From Streptomyces tropicalis (GTDB lineage: Bacteria > Actinomycetota > Actinomycetes > Streptomycetales > Streptomycetaceae), in NCBI RefSeq assembly GCF_029269835.1, contig NZ_JARJBB010000013.1, forward strand, positions 111,440 to 175,439: a DNA stretch of 64,000 nt, read 5' to 3'. The translations under genes were made by a program, and so were the position numbers. The first letter of the stretch is position 1; each line of letters begins with the position of its first letter. Below are positions 35,514 through 43,844 of this stretch, one piece after another. The notes beneath the pieces were generated by a model. It ran no database searches. It was not told where the DNA came from and saw nothing but the letters and a program-made list of their open reading frames with translations.

Positions 35514-36084
35514 GTGACCGACCTCCGCGTGCGGCCGCCGGACGACTCCACGTGGCCCGGCCTCGCGGACCTCGCCGAACGGCACGGCGGCGCGTGGGGC
35601 GGCTGCTGGCGCACGGCCTTGCGCGAGGAGGGCGTGGGGGCGGCCGGACCCCGGAGCAGAACCGGGCGGACGAGGAGCGCCTTGTCCGGGAGGGCAGGGC
35701 GCACGCAGCCCTGGTCCACGACGGCGCGGTGTGCGTCGGCCGGTGCCGGTTCGGGCCGGTCGGCGAACTGCCCCGGATCAAGCACCGGCGTGCCCACCTC
35801 CCCGCTGCCGGGAACCCTCCGGACCGGCGGACCAGCGGCTTCTTCGCCGACCGGGGGCACCGGCGCGCCGGGGTCGCCCGCGGCGCTCGACGGGGCGCCG
35901 GAGGAGATCGCGCGACGCGGCGGCGGGACGGTGGAGAGCTGTCCGGAGGACGCCGAGGGCCGGTAGGTCTCCGCGTCCTTCCTGCACACCGGCACGGTGG
36001 CCCTGTTCGGGAGCCGCGGCTTCCGGCGGACGCGCCGCGTCGGCAAGCACCACCGGGTGGTGTCCGCGGTCGTGCTCCGACCGC
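35514..36084 (+). pseudogene. GNAT acetyltransferase, disrupted by two frameshifts and a stop
   Basis: Pieces of one GNAT N-acetyltransferase lie in order but in two frames. Frame 1 gives the N terminus (VTDLRVRPPDDSTWPGLADL to about 35640). The next frame gives EQNRADEERLVREGRAHAAL, FGPVGELPRIKHRRA and FFADRGHRRAGVA (about 35650-35870), and frame 1 returns with APEEIARRGGGTVESCPEDAEGR. It stops at TAG 35964 and would continue VSASFLHTGTVALF to GKHHRVV. No intact protein can be made. Alternatively the assembly has local errors; read data would tell. Confidence 0.75.
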
Positions 36085-36116
36085 GCCCACGCTCCGGTCC
36101 GGCGGTCCGGGCCGCC

Positions 36117-37130
36117 TCACGTACGGAAGCCCGCGTGCACGTGGTCGTGGTGGGTGGCGTCGCTGAAGAACTGGCCGGGCCGGTTCCCGCCGGTGAGCAC
36201 GACCGGGCCGCCGACGTTGTAGGAGCCGGCCGCGGCAGCGTCCCGCATGAAGCGCTCGACGAGGGCGCGCGGGGTGCCCGGGTCCACCACCGCGTGACCG
36301 TCGATCTGCCAGACGTCGAAGGCCCGGCCCCGGGGGTGGTCGCTCGGCCGGCGGGTGCCGAACACGTACAGGGGGTGGCCGGAGCGCACCACACTCACGT
36401 ACATCCGGTACGTCCGGGCCAGGCGGAGCAGCGCGGTGAGGACGCCGGTGTGGACCCGTCCGGCGAGCACGTCGGCGCGGGCCGCGGGCGGCAGCACGAT
36501 CGCGGGGTCGGCGAGCACCGCGCGCGCGTCCGGGGCGGGCTTCGCCAGGGGCGGTCCGGGCTGTGCCGGGTGCAGGGCGGTGACGGTCCAGCCGGCGGGC
36601 GTCCGCTCCAGCCGTACGTCGACGGTCGTGCCGCCCGCGCGCACGGTGCCACCGTGCCGGGTCCACTGGCGGCAGACCACCAGGACGCTCGCCGAGTCGG
36701 CGAGGATGCCGCCGTACTGGGCGTAGACCACCTGGAGCGCCGCCGCGTCGGCGGCCGGAAGGAGGGGTCCCGCCTGTGCGACGAGCCGGGTGGACTGGTG
36801 CAGTGCGGCCACGCGGGACCGGGCCGCGGCGGCGCCGCCCGCTCCCCGCGGCCAGGCGCCGATCGCCTCGACGACAGCGACGGCCCGGCTCTTCGCTCGC
36901 GGCTCCACCTCGGCCGCCGAGGGGGTCCACGGGGTGGTGGGCGGCAGCGCGGACGCCGGTGCGGAGCTCGTGGCCGGGCGTGGCGCGGACGCCCGGCCGG
37001 CGTCGTGCCGCGGGGCCGCCGCGCCGGCGGACCGGGAGCAGCCGGCCGCCCCGATCAGGGCCCCGGCCGCGCCCAGCAGGAGGGCCCGGCGCGGGACCGG
37101 GTGTTCCGCGGGCTGGGGCCGACGGGTCAT
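36117..37130 (-). CDS. Putative lipoprotein with an M15/DD-peptidase-like zinc motif
   Basis: 337 residues. The N terminus has a twin Arg (VPRRALLLGAAG) and a lipobox ending at Cys31 (IGAAGCSRS), so export via Tat or Sec and lipidation are likely. The C-terminal 110 residues show SDHPRGRAFDVW and HHDHVHAGF, the H-x3-G-x2-x-D and DHxH metal ligands of M15/hedgehog-type peptidases that act on peptidoglycan stem peptides. The middle is a mixed domain with an NTF2-like look. ATG at 37130 is preceded by a weak ribosome site. The substrate is not known. Confidence 0.75.
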   Translation of the reverse strand: MTRRPQPAEHPVPRRALLLGAAGALIGAAGCSRSAGAAAPRHDAGRASAPRPATSSAPASALPPTTPWTPSAAEVEPRAKSRAVAVVEAIGAWPRGAGGAAAARSRVAALHQSTRLVAQAGPLLPAADAAALQVVYAQYGGILADSASVLVVCRQWTRHGGTVRAGGTTVDVRLERTPAGWTVTALHPAQPGPPLAKPAPDARAVLADPAIVLPPAARADVLAGRVHTGVLTALLRLARTYRMYVSVVRSGHPLYVFGTRRPSDHPRGRAFDVWQIDGHAVVDPGTPRALVERFMRDAAAAGSYNVGGPVVLTGGNRPGQFFSDATHHDHVHAGFRT

Positions 37131-37210
37131 GTGGTCCAGTGTCCGCCGCCGGGGCACAGCACGGCCATGCGGCGCCGCGGCGTCCCGTGGCGGGCGGCCG
37201 CCCGAGGGGC

Positions 37211-38431
37211 TCAGGGGCGGTTGCGCAGGCGGGCGGCGAGGACGGCGACATCGTCGTCCGCGTGCTCGGCGCCGAGCCGGGCGAGGATGTCGTCCAGCAG
37301 CGCCGAGACGTCCTGGCCGGGTCCGAGCCGCAGATCCGCGAGCCGGGCGAGCGAGACGTCGATGTCCTCGCCCCGCCGCTCCACGAGACCGTCGGTGAAC
37401 AGGACCAGCGTGTCGTCCGGCGCGAGCGGCATCCGGGTCACCTCGTAGGCGCCGAGGCCGGTGCCGAGCGGGGGCCCGACGGGGAGCTCGATGAGCCGGC
37501 CGGTGCCGCCCCGGTGGAAGACAGCGGGCGGGAGGTGCCCGGCGCCCGCGAAGGCGGCCGTCCCGCGCGCCGGGTCCAGCAGGGCGAGCAGGCAGGTCGC
37601 CGGGCGGCGCCCGCTCTCCTCGGACATCGTCGCGTCCACCTGGCGCAGGATGCGGTGCGGCGGCAGGTCGGTCGAGGCGACGAAGCGGAGCATCGAGCGG
37701 TACGCGTTCATGTCGACGGCCGCGTCCAGGCCGTGCCCCATGACGTCGCCGATGACCAGCAGGGTGCGGCCGAAGTGGAGCCGCACCGTCTCGCACCAGT
37801 CCCCGCCGACCAGCGCGCCCCGCCCGGCGGGCAGGTAACGGGTGGCCAGGTCGACGTTGGGGTGGGGGCGGCCCGGGTCGGCGAGCAGGACCTGTTGCAG
37901 CGCCCACACGTGGTCGCTGACCTCGCGGTGCTCCCGGGCGTGCCGCAGATGCGCGGCGGCCAGCGCGGCGGCGTGGTGGACGGCCGCCGCCTCGCCGTCG
38001 TCGAAGGGGCGGCCGGCGCGCACGGCGACGAGGACGCCGAGGGCCTGTCCCCGGGCGTGGAGCGGCACCGCGAGCGCGGTCGGGCCGGCGTCGTCGCCGG
38101 GTGCGGAGACGGTCACGGCGCGTCCGGCGTCCAGGGCACGCAGACGGACGTCCTCGCGGAGGATCTTCTCCAGGCCGCCGAGGAGGTCGTCCCGGCCGGC
38201 GGTGGCTGCCGGGCGCAGGCGGCGGCCGGGGTCGCGCGGGTGCTCGTGCGGGTCGGCGAGGTCGACCGACGCCGCGTCGCAGCCCTCGTCGACCAGGAAC
38301 CGGGCCAGTTCGTCCGCCGTCCGGTGGGCGTCGAGCGTCGTGCCGATCGCGGCCGCCGCCCGCGCCGCCCGCCCGAGGGGCCCCGCTGCGGCGCTCCCGG
38401 GCCAGGACACCTGGTCGCCTTCCACCACCAT
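37211..38431 (-). CDS. GAF-SpoIIE sensor phosphatase
   Basis: 406 residues: a GAF domain (about 20-180) followed by a SpoIIE/PP2C phosphatase (about 190-400; VGGDWCETVRLHFG, GDVMGHGLDAAVDMNAYR, FTDGLVERRGEDID). The usual aspartate pair for metal is present (GGDW, GDVMGHG). No HATPase. The start is uncertain among ATG 38431 and nearby GTGs because the AAAGGG ribosome site lies immediately before the ATG. A STAS antagonist gene is divergent 280 bp away and could be its substrate. Confidence 0.88.
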   Translation of the reverse strand: MVVEGDQVSWPGSAAAGPLGRAARAAAAIGTTLDAHRTADELARFLVDEGCDAASVDLADPHEHPRDPGRRLRPAATAGRDDLLGGLEKILREDVRLRALDAGRAVTVSAPGDDAGPTALAVPLHARGQALGVLVAVRAGRPFDDGEAAAVHHAAALAAAHLRHAREHREVSDHVWALQQVLLADPGRPHPNVDLATRYLPAGRGALVGGDWCETVRLHFGRTLLVIGDVMGHGLDAAVDMNAYRSMLRFVASTDLPPHRILRQVDATMSEESGRRPATCLLALLDPARGTAAFAGAGHLPPAVFHRGGTGRLIELPVGPPLGTGLGAYEVTRMPLAPDDTLVLFTDGLVERRGEDIDVSLARLADLRLGPGQDVSALLDDILARLGAEHADDDVAVLAARLRNRP

Positions 38432-38711
38432 CCCTTTCTGCCGCGTCCGTCCCAGCACCGGTCCAGTGTCCCGCCCGGGAACGAACCGCGTCGGGCGGTC
38501 CGCTCGTCACGGTCGGGCGGCGGAGCCGGACGGGCTCCGGGCGGTCCGTGTGCGCCCTCCCGGGGCGGGTCGCACCGGGTCGCCCCGCCGTGTCCCCGGC
38601 GGTGATGCCCCAGGACTGGACAAGAGGCCCCTCAAGGCTTCACCAACCCCTAACATCATGGCGAAACGAACGACTGGCCATGGCCAGACATTCACGAGAA
38701 GTGAGGGAAGT

Positions 38712-39074
38712 GTGGCAGAGACCGAGGGGGCCGCGGTGCCCGAGCGGCTGTTGATCACCCGCACCACGGCCGGCGACGGCATCTGCGTCGTCACCCTGAG
38801 GGGCGAGGTCGACCTCGACGGCAGCGTGCACCTGCGCGAGGCACTGCTGGCCTGCCTGCAGAGCGCGGACACGGTGGTCGACTTCGGCGGAGTGACCTTC
38901 ATGGACTCCAGCGGCATCAACGCCCTCATCACCGCCCACCGGGCCGCCGTGGAACTCGGCGCCCGGCTGCGGATCGCCGCGCCCCGGGAGGCCGTGCAGC
39001 GGGTGCTGCACCTGGTGGGCGTGGACACGCTCGTCCCGTGCTTCCCCACCCTGGAGCAGGCGCTGGCCGGCTGA
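38712..39074 (+). CDS. STAS anti-anti-sigma factor
   Basis: 120 residues, a single STAS domain with the phosphorylatable Ser in FMDSSGINAL. It should release a sigma factor by binding an RsbW-like anti-sigma when dephosphorylated. GTG at 38712 has GAGGGAAG five bases upstream; an ATG at 38658 is in frame but has no ribosome site, and TAACAT next to it looks like a -10 box. Five SpoIIE phosphatases in the window could act on it. Confidence 0.9.
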   Translation: MAETEGAAVPERLLITRTTAGDGICVVTLRGEVDLDGSVHLREALLACLQSADTVVDFGGVTFMDSSGINALITAHRAAVELGARLRIAAPREAVQRVLHLVGVDTLVPCFPTLEQALAG

Positions 39075-39083
39075 GATCCGGCC

Positions 39084-39163
39084 GCGGCCCGGGTCCCCCG
39101 TGCGGCGGGGCACCCGGGCCGCCACGCGGCGGAGCCCGCCCGCGGGGTCGGCGGGCGGGCTCC
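39084..39163. terminator. Two adjacent hairpins between convergent genes
   Basis: First: GCGGCCCGGGT (39084) pairs with ACCCGGGCCGC (39112-39122). Second: GGAGCCCGCCCG (39131-39142) pairs with CGGGCGGGCTCC (39152-39163). Both stems are perfect and sit between convergent stop codons, so they can end transcription from each side. Confidence 0.75.
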
Positions 39164-39176
39164 GGACGGCGGAGGA

Positions 39177-39695
39177 TCAGCCGGCGGGCTTCAGGTCGGT
39201 GATCCGGCGGGTCCGCAGGTCCGACTGGACATCGATCGCCGTCACCTCGGGGTTCTTCCCGTCACTCCAGGTCAGGGTGACGCGGCTGGTGGCGTGCCCC
39301 ATCCCCGAACCGGTGTAGACGACCTTCCACTTCACGGGCACGTTCTGCGCGAAGAGGATGCCGTCCGCGTGCTCCCGCGCCTCGAAGGCGGCGACCTTCC
39401 TACGGGCCGCGTCGGTGAGGTAGAAGGCGCGCAGGGCCTTGGCGTCCGTGGATGCGCCGGGGGTGTCGAGGTCCCACACGGAGTCGATGTAGGCGCCGTA
39501 GAAGTCCGCGACCCGCTGGGTGACGTTGCGGGGGTCGCCCTGGACGGTGGAGACGACGGCGGCCGGCGCCGCCCGGTGGCCGGCGGGGGCGGCGCCGCCC
39601 CCGGCCAGCGCCGGTGTCACGGCGGCCAGGGTGAGGGCCGCGGCGATCGCGGAGGCGGCGAGCAGGGTTTTGCTGGTGCGGATGCGTACGGACAT
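39177..39695 (-). CDS. Secreted protein of unknown function
   Basis: 172 residues. A clear Sec signal peptide (KTLLAASAIAAALTLAAVTPALA, cut near residue 31) is followed by a single domain of about 125 residues (VTQRVADFYGAYIDSVWDLD, LRAFYLTDAARRKVAAFEAREHADG, KWKVVYTGSGMGHATSRVTL in parts) that resembles small secreted streptomycete proteins with an NTF2-like shape. I do not recognise a function. ATG at 39695 has GGGGGG nine bases upstream. Confidence 0.8.
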   Translation of the reverse strand: MSVRIRTSKTLLAASAIAAALTLAAVTPALAGGGAAPAGHRAAPAAVVSTVQGDPRNVTQRVADFYGAYIDSVWDLDTPGASTDAKALRAFYLTDAARRKVAAFEAREHADGILFAQNVPVKWKVVYTGSGMGHATSRVTLTWSDGKNPEVTAIDVQSDLRTRRITDLKPAG

Positions 39696-39971
39696 GTGAG
39701 TGGCCCCCCTGTGGTGACGGCCGGGGTCGTCCCGGCCTTCGACGACGGCTAAGACAGCGTGGCGTGGAGACGGGTTCCGGATTGCCCCGGTAGAAGTGTC
39801 ACTGTCCAGAAACAGGAGAAAGGTTGCGCTGCGTTTCGGCCGACCTCGCTCCCCGCCACCGCTGTTCCGTCCCTCGCCCCGGGGCGCCCGCCGCCCGGCC
39901 CCTCGAATGCATCGGCCACGGCCGGGAACCCGGCGAGAACACGGAGTCACCCCACACCCCTGGAGAGGACC

Positions 39972-40505
39972 ATGAGTCTGCTGCGCGTGGTCGGCCGTCC
40001 CCTGCTCGCCTCGATGTTCGTCGCCGGCGGTCTGCACGCCGTCCGCAGCCCGAAGGATCTGGCCCCGATCGCCGAACCGGTCGTACGGCCGGTCACCGAG
40101 CGCGTGGAGGCGCTGCCCGACAGCACCGAGCAGGTCGTACGGCTCAACGGCGCCGTGCAGGTCGGAGCGGGCGTCCTGCTCGGCCTCGGGCGGGTGCCCC
40201 GGCTGTCGGCGCTGGCCCTGGCCGCCACGCTGGTGCCGACCACGCTCGCCGCGCACCGCTTCTGGAAGGTGGAGGATCCCGCGGAGCGCGCGCAGCAGCG
40301 CATCCAGTTCCTCAAGAACCTGTCCATGCTGGGCGGCCTGCTGATCACGGCGGACGACACCGGCGCCGCCCCTTCCCTGCTGTGGCGCAGCCGCCACGCG
40401 GCCCACGAACTCCAGCGGGACGCCCGGCTGGTGCGCCGCTCCGTGCGCGCGACGGCCCGCCCGGCGGCCGCCGTCGGGGGGCTGCGGGCGAAGCTGCCCG
40501 CCTGA
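39972..40505 (+). CDS. DoxX-family membrane protein
   Basis: 177 residues with about four hydrophobic segments: RPLLASMFVAGGLHAVRSP, VQVGAGVLLGLGRVPRL, LALAATLVPTTLAAHRFW and FLKNLSMLGGLLITADD. The FLKNLSMLGGLL block and HRFWK are DoxX hallmarks. The family is linked to respiratory or redox membrane complexes, but the role here is open. ATG at 39972 directly follows GGAGAGGACC. Confidence 0.88.
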   Translation: MSLLRVVGRPLLASMFVAGGLHAVRSPKDLAPIAEPVVRPVTERVEALPDSTEQVVRLNGAVQVGAGVLLGLGRVPRLSALALAATLVPTTLAAHRFWKVEDPAERAQQRIQFLKNLSMLGGLLITADDTGAAPSLLWRSRHAAHELQRDARLVRRSVRATARPAAAVGGLRAKLPA

Positions 40506-40511
40506 CCGGCA

Positions 40512-40570
40512 CACGCCACGGCGGGGTGCCTCCGGAGAGTGGTCCGGGGGCACCCCGCCATGGCGCGTGG
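40512..40570. terminator. Long bidirectional hairpin
   Basis: GGCGGGGTGCC (40520-40530) pairs with GGCACCCCGCC (40549-40559), with further pairing on the outside and an inner CCGGA/TCCGG stem. It stands between convergent genes for DoxX and CsbD proteins. Confidence 0.75.
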
Positions 40571-40611
40571 TGCACGCTGGCCCGGCCGGCGTCCGTGCCG
40601 GCCGGGAGCGG

Positions 40612-40785
40612 TCAGCGTTTGAAGACGTCCTTCGTCTTCTCCTTGGCCTGGCGCGCGTCGCCCTTGGCCTTGGTCGCGCGGCCCTCGGCGGTCATGCTCT
40701 CGTTGCCCACCGCGCGGCCGACCGTCTCCTTGGCCTTGCCCTTGGCCTGCTCCATCTTGGCCTTGGCCTTCTCGTCTCCCGCCAC
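40612..40785 (-). CDS. CsbD-family stress protein
   Basis: 57 residues: VAGDEKAKAKMEQ, GKAKETVGRAVGN, MTAEGRATKAKGDARQAKEK. This is the Lys/Ala/Glu-rich helical CsbD pattern, in Bacillus a SigB-dependent stress protein of unknown mechanism. GTG at 40785 has GGGAG eight bases upstream and gives the usual family length; GTG at 40794 is possible. Confidence 0.88.
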   Translation of the reverse strand: MAGDEKAKAKMEQAKGKAKETVGRAVGNESMTAEGRATKAKGDARQAKEKTKDVFKR

Positions 40786-40902
40786 TTCACTCACTCCCAG
40801 CCGTGGTGCCGTCAGTTGTCTCCGTGACGGGTGCTCCGAGAACTCCCGGGCAAACCAGCCCAATCGATTTCATTTCGCAGGCCCCTGTCCAGCACGGCAC
40901 GC

Positions 40903-42420
40903 TCATGCCCGGGGGCAGGGCCGGACGGGTGACTCCTCCGGGGCGCCGCGGCCGGCGCCGTCGCGGCGCCAGTCGGCCACCGCGACCGCCAGGGCCGCCA
41001 GCAGCGCCGCGACGGCGGAGCCGACGGTGACCGCCACGGCGGTGCGGTAGTCGCGGGCGCTCGATCCGAGCACCAGGTAGAAGAGCCCCGGCAGCGCCGC
41101 CGTCCCCACGGCGCCGCCCAGCCGCTGCCCCGTCTGCAGGGCACCCCCGGCGGCTCCGGCCATCCGCACCGGCACCTCCCGCAGCGTCATGGTGACGTTC
41201 GGGGAGATGACGCATCCGCTGCCCACCCCGCCCACGAGCAGCGCGGGCGCGGCGAGCCAGGCGATCGAGCCCGTCGGTGCGAGGCCCAGCACGAGCGCCG
41301 CGCCGCCCATCCCGGCGACGACCCCCACCAGCCCCCACACCGTCAGCAGCCGGCCCAGCCGCTCCACCAGCCGGCCCGCCACCACGGCGGCCGCCGCCGA
41401 CCCGATCGCGAACGGGGTCACCACCAGGCCGGACTCCAGGGGCGAGTAGCCGAGGCCGTTCTGGAAGAACAGGGCGAACACCAGCCACACCCCGCTGAAG
41501 CCGACGAAGTAGAGGGTGCCGACGGCCGCACCGGGAGCGTAGCCCCGCGTGCCGGTCATCAGACGCGGATCGAGCAGTGGCCGCCCGTGGTGCGTGGCGA
41601 CGCGCCGCTCCCACCGGGCGAAGGCGGCGAGCAGCAGGACGCCGGCAGGGAAGAGCCACCACAGCCGGCGCACGCCCCCGGACTCGGCGAAGACCAGCGG
41701 CAGCATCAGCGCCAGCACCCCCGCGCCGAGCAGGGCCACACCGGCCAGGTCGAGACGTTCCCGGCGGCCGGGAGCCACCTTCGGCAGCAGCCGCAGACCG
41801 AGGAGCAGGGCCACGGCCCCGACCGGCACGTTCACGTAGAAGATCCACCGCCAGCCCTGGGGTCCCTGGGCCAGGGCGAGGATGAGGCCTCCGGTGACGG
41901 GGCCGACGGCGCTGGAGACGCCCACGGTCGCGCCGAAGAGGCCGAAGGCACGGCCGCGCTCGGCACCCCGGAACATCTGCTGGATCAGCGCCGAGTTCTG
42001 CGGGGCGAGGCAGCCGGCGGCGGTGCCCTGCGCGATACGGGCGACGGCCAGCCAGGTCACGGTGGGCGCCGCGCCGGCCGCCGCGCTGCACACCACGAAG
42101 CCGGCCAGGGCCAGCAGGAAGATCCGGCGCCGCCCCAGGGCGTCGCCCAGCCGGCCCGCCGGCACCAGGACGAGGGCGAAGGCGAGGGCGTACCCGGAGA
42201 CGACCCACTGCACGGCGGACGCGGACGCGCCCAGCTCGCGCTGCATCGACGGCAGGGCGACGGCCACGATCGTCACGTCCAGCAGGCTCATGAAGCCGGT
42301 CACCAGCGTGACCCACAGGGCCTTCCAGCGCCGGGGGTCGGGGGCGGGGCCGGACGGGCCCGCACCCCGTGCCGGACCCGGACCGCCGCCGCGTCCGCCT
42401 GCCCGCGCATCCGATTCCAC
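40903..42420 (-). CDS. MFS drug exporter, DHA2 (14-helix) family
   Basis: 505 residues with 14 predicted helices after a 30-residue cytosolic N terminus. Motif A appears as GRLGDALGRRRIF, motif C as GPVTGGLILALAQGPQGWRWIFYVNVPVG (in parts), typical of DHA2 proton antiporters such as QacA/EmrB. The substrate cannot be predicted. GTG at 42420 follows GGAAGGAGCGTTC. No linked TetR/MarR repressor is seen, although an anti-sigma-like gene is divergent. Confidence 0.92.
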   Translation of the reverse strand: MESDARAGGRGGGPGPARGAGPSGPAPDPRRWKALWVTLVTGFMSLLDVTIVAVALPSMQRELGASASAVQWVVSGYALAFALVLVPAGRLGDALGRRRIFLLALAGFVVCSAAAGAAPTVTWLAVARIAQGTAAGCLAPQNSALIQQMFRGAERGRAFGLFGATVGVSSAVGPVTGGLILALAQGPQGWRWIFYVNVPVGAVALLLGLRLLPKVAPGRRERLDLAGVALLGAGVLALMLPLVFAESGGVRRLWWLFPAGVLLLAAFARWERRVATHHGRPLLDPRLMTGTRGYAPGAAVGTLYFVGFSGVWLVFALFFQNGLGYSPLESGLVVTPFAIGSAAAAVVAGRLVERLGRLLTVWGLVGVVAGMGGAALVLGLAPTGSIAWLAAPALLVGGVGSGCVISPNVTMTLREVPVRMAGAAGGALQTGQRLGGAVGTAALPGLFYLVLGSSARDYRTAVAVTVGSAVAALLAALAVAVADWRRDGAGRGAPEESPVRPCPRA

Positions 42421-42599
42421 GAACGCTCCTTCCGGTCACCGCCCGTCCGCGTCCCGCCCACGCGGGCCGCGGACGCCGCATCCCACCCGGCTCACCAGGG
42501 CCCGCCCGCCCGCACCCCGGCGGTCCCCGATTCACGCACGGGGACCCGTCCGGGTGGCGGGCAGCGGCGAAGCTCACACCGGCGCATGCCGCCGCCGGG

Positions 42600-42624
42600 G
42601 CTTCGGACCGCCGACACGGGGTAG
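42600..42624 (+). promoter_or_regulatory. SigB-type promoter candidate
   Basis: GCTT, a 15-bp spacer and GGGTAG match the streptomycete SigB consensus GNNT-N14-16-GGGTAY except for the last base. It lies 64 bp upstream of the anti-sigma-like ATPase gene. Confidence 0.45.
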
Positions 42625-42687
42625 TCGAACCGACGGCAAAAAGCACAGAACGTCACCAACCACCGAGCAGCACAGACGGTAATTCTC

Positions 42688-43206
42688 ATGGTCATTCCGC
42701 TGAGTAAGCAGGCGGTCGACGATCGGGAGACGGACCCGCACGCTGCCGCGTTGCGCTATGGGGCCACCTATGACACCGGTGCCGCCCGTATCGCCGACGC
42801 GCGGCGCGCGGTCCGTGTCCTCCTCGTCCACGCGTCCCGGACCGCTCCCACCGACGTCACCGAGCGCGCCGAGCAGGACGCGCAGCTCGTCGTGAGCGAA
42901 CTCGTCACGAACGCGCTGCGTCATGCGCCCGGCCCGTGCGGGCTGGTGCTGGAGGTCTCCCCCTGCCGCGAGCGGCTGAGCATCACGGTCTGGGACACCT
43001 CCTCCACTCTGCCCCGGTTCCACGAGCGCGACGAGTCGCGCGTCGGGGGGCACGGCCTGTACCTGGTGCGCGCGTGCAGCCGCGACCTGACCGTGACCTC
43101 GCTGCCCGGCGGCAAGCGGATCACGGCCGAGATCGATCTGGGGCCCGCTGCCCCGAGCGGATCCGGGAGGGCCGCCCGGGAGCCGGGAGCGGCTCAGTCG
43201 CCGTAG
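42688..43206 (+). CDS. RsbW-like ATP-binding protein (anti-sigma / serine kinase)
   Basis: 172 residues. The HATPase_c fold shows the N box (VVSELVTNALRHAPG) and the G boxes (WDTSSTLPRF, VGGHGLYLVRACSRDL). Proteins of this size bind sigma factors or phosphorylate STAS antagonists in partner switching. The Ser/Thr kinase activity cannot be proven from sequence. It lies 640 bp before a SigB-type sigma gene on the same strand. ATG at 42688 lacks a strong ribosome site. Confidence 0.85.
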   Translation: MVIPLSKQAVDDRETDPHAAALRYGATYDTGAARIADARRAVRVLLVHASRTAPTDVTERAEQDAQLVVSELVTNALRHAPGPCGLVLEVSPCRERLSITVWDTSSTLPRFHERDESRVGGHGLYLVRACSRDLTVTSLPGGKRITAEIDLGPAAPSGSGRAAREPGAAQSP

Positions 43207-43529
43207 GCGTCGGTGTCGAGGTCGCGCCGTCCGCCGCGCAGCTCGTAGCGGGCCCGCAGCGCGGCGGCGGCGCGTCCGCGTTCGACCGAGACGAGTCCGA
43301 AGTGCTGGCGGGCGTACTCCAGCACGTCCGCCACCGTGACCCGCCCGCGCGGCGGGCGTCCGCGTGGTCCGGTGTCCCCGGTGGCCCTGCGGGCGGCGAG
43401 CGCGCGGCGCTGGGCCCGGATGGCGATGTCGGCCGCCACCCCGAGCTGTGCCCGCAGGTGACGCGCCCGGCCGGCCGCCGCCTCCCGGGGCGACTGCGGG
43501 GTGGCCCGGCGCAGTGTGCGACGCCTCAT
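43194..43529 (-). CDS. Small basic protein of unknown function
   Basis: 111 residues, Arg/Ala-rich (MRRRTLRRATPQSPREAAAG), with a more ordered C-terminal half (VTVADVLEYARQHFGLVSVERGRAAAALRARYELRGG) that reads as two or three helices. No family recognised. It overlaps the end of the anti-sigma-like gene tail-to-tail by 13 bp. ATG at 43529 follows AGGGGGCGCC. Confidence 0.6.
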   Translation of the reverse strand: MRRRTLRRATPQSPREAAAGRARHLRAQLGVAADIAIRAQRRALAARRATGDTGPRGRPPRGRVTVADVLEYARQHFGLVSVERGRAAAALRARYELRGGRRDLDTDAYGD

Positions 43530-43797
43530 GGCGCCCCCTGTTCCCTGGTTCGCTGTTCCTTCGGATCCCTGGGCCGCGCCGTGCTGGGGTGGCCGCTTCC
43601 GGTGCCGTGGCCGGCGTGCGGCGAGGCCCGGCGGGCGGCGGTGACGATCGCGTGCGGGCCTGATACCCCGTGCGCGGCGATTCAGGCCGGGCCGGTCGTG
43701 GCATGCTTCCCGAGGCGCGACGGCGCCGCCCGGGGGATGATGGGTGTGGAACGCGGAGAAGGGGGTACACGCTGCGCGGTCCGCCCATGATCGACAT

Positions 43798-43821
43798 GGG
43801 TGGACGGCACGGACCGGGTAC
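43798..43821 (+). promoter_or_regulatory. SigB-type promoter candidate before the sigma-factor gene
   Basis: GGGT, a 14-bp spacer and GGGTAC agree fully with GNNT-N14-16-GGGTAY. Transcription would start near 43828, leaving a leader of about 17 bases that still contains GGGAGGA. This suggests the sigma factor transcribes its own gene. A second GGGTAC at 43773 lacks a -35. Confidence 0.5.
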
Positions 43822-43844
43822 GGACGGAAAGGGAGGACCGCGCG

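Noticed and set aside
38658..38711. ATG at 38658 as the start of the STAS protein
   Set aside because: No ribosome site, and TAACAT just before it looks like a -10 box; GTG 38712 has GAGGG at proper spacing and gives the normal STAS length.
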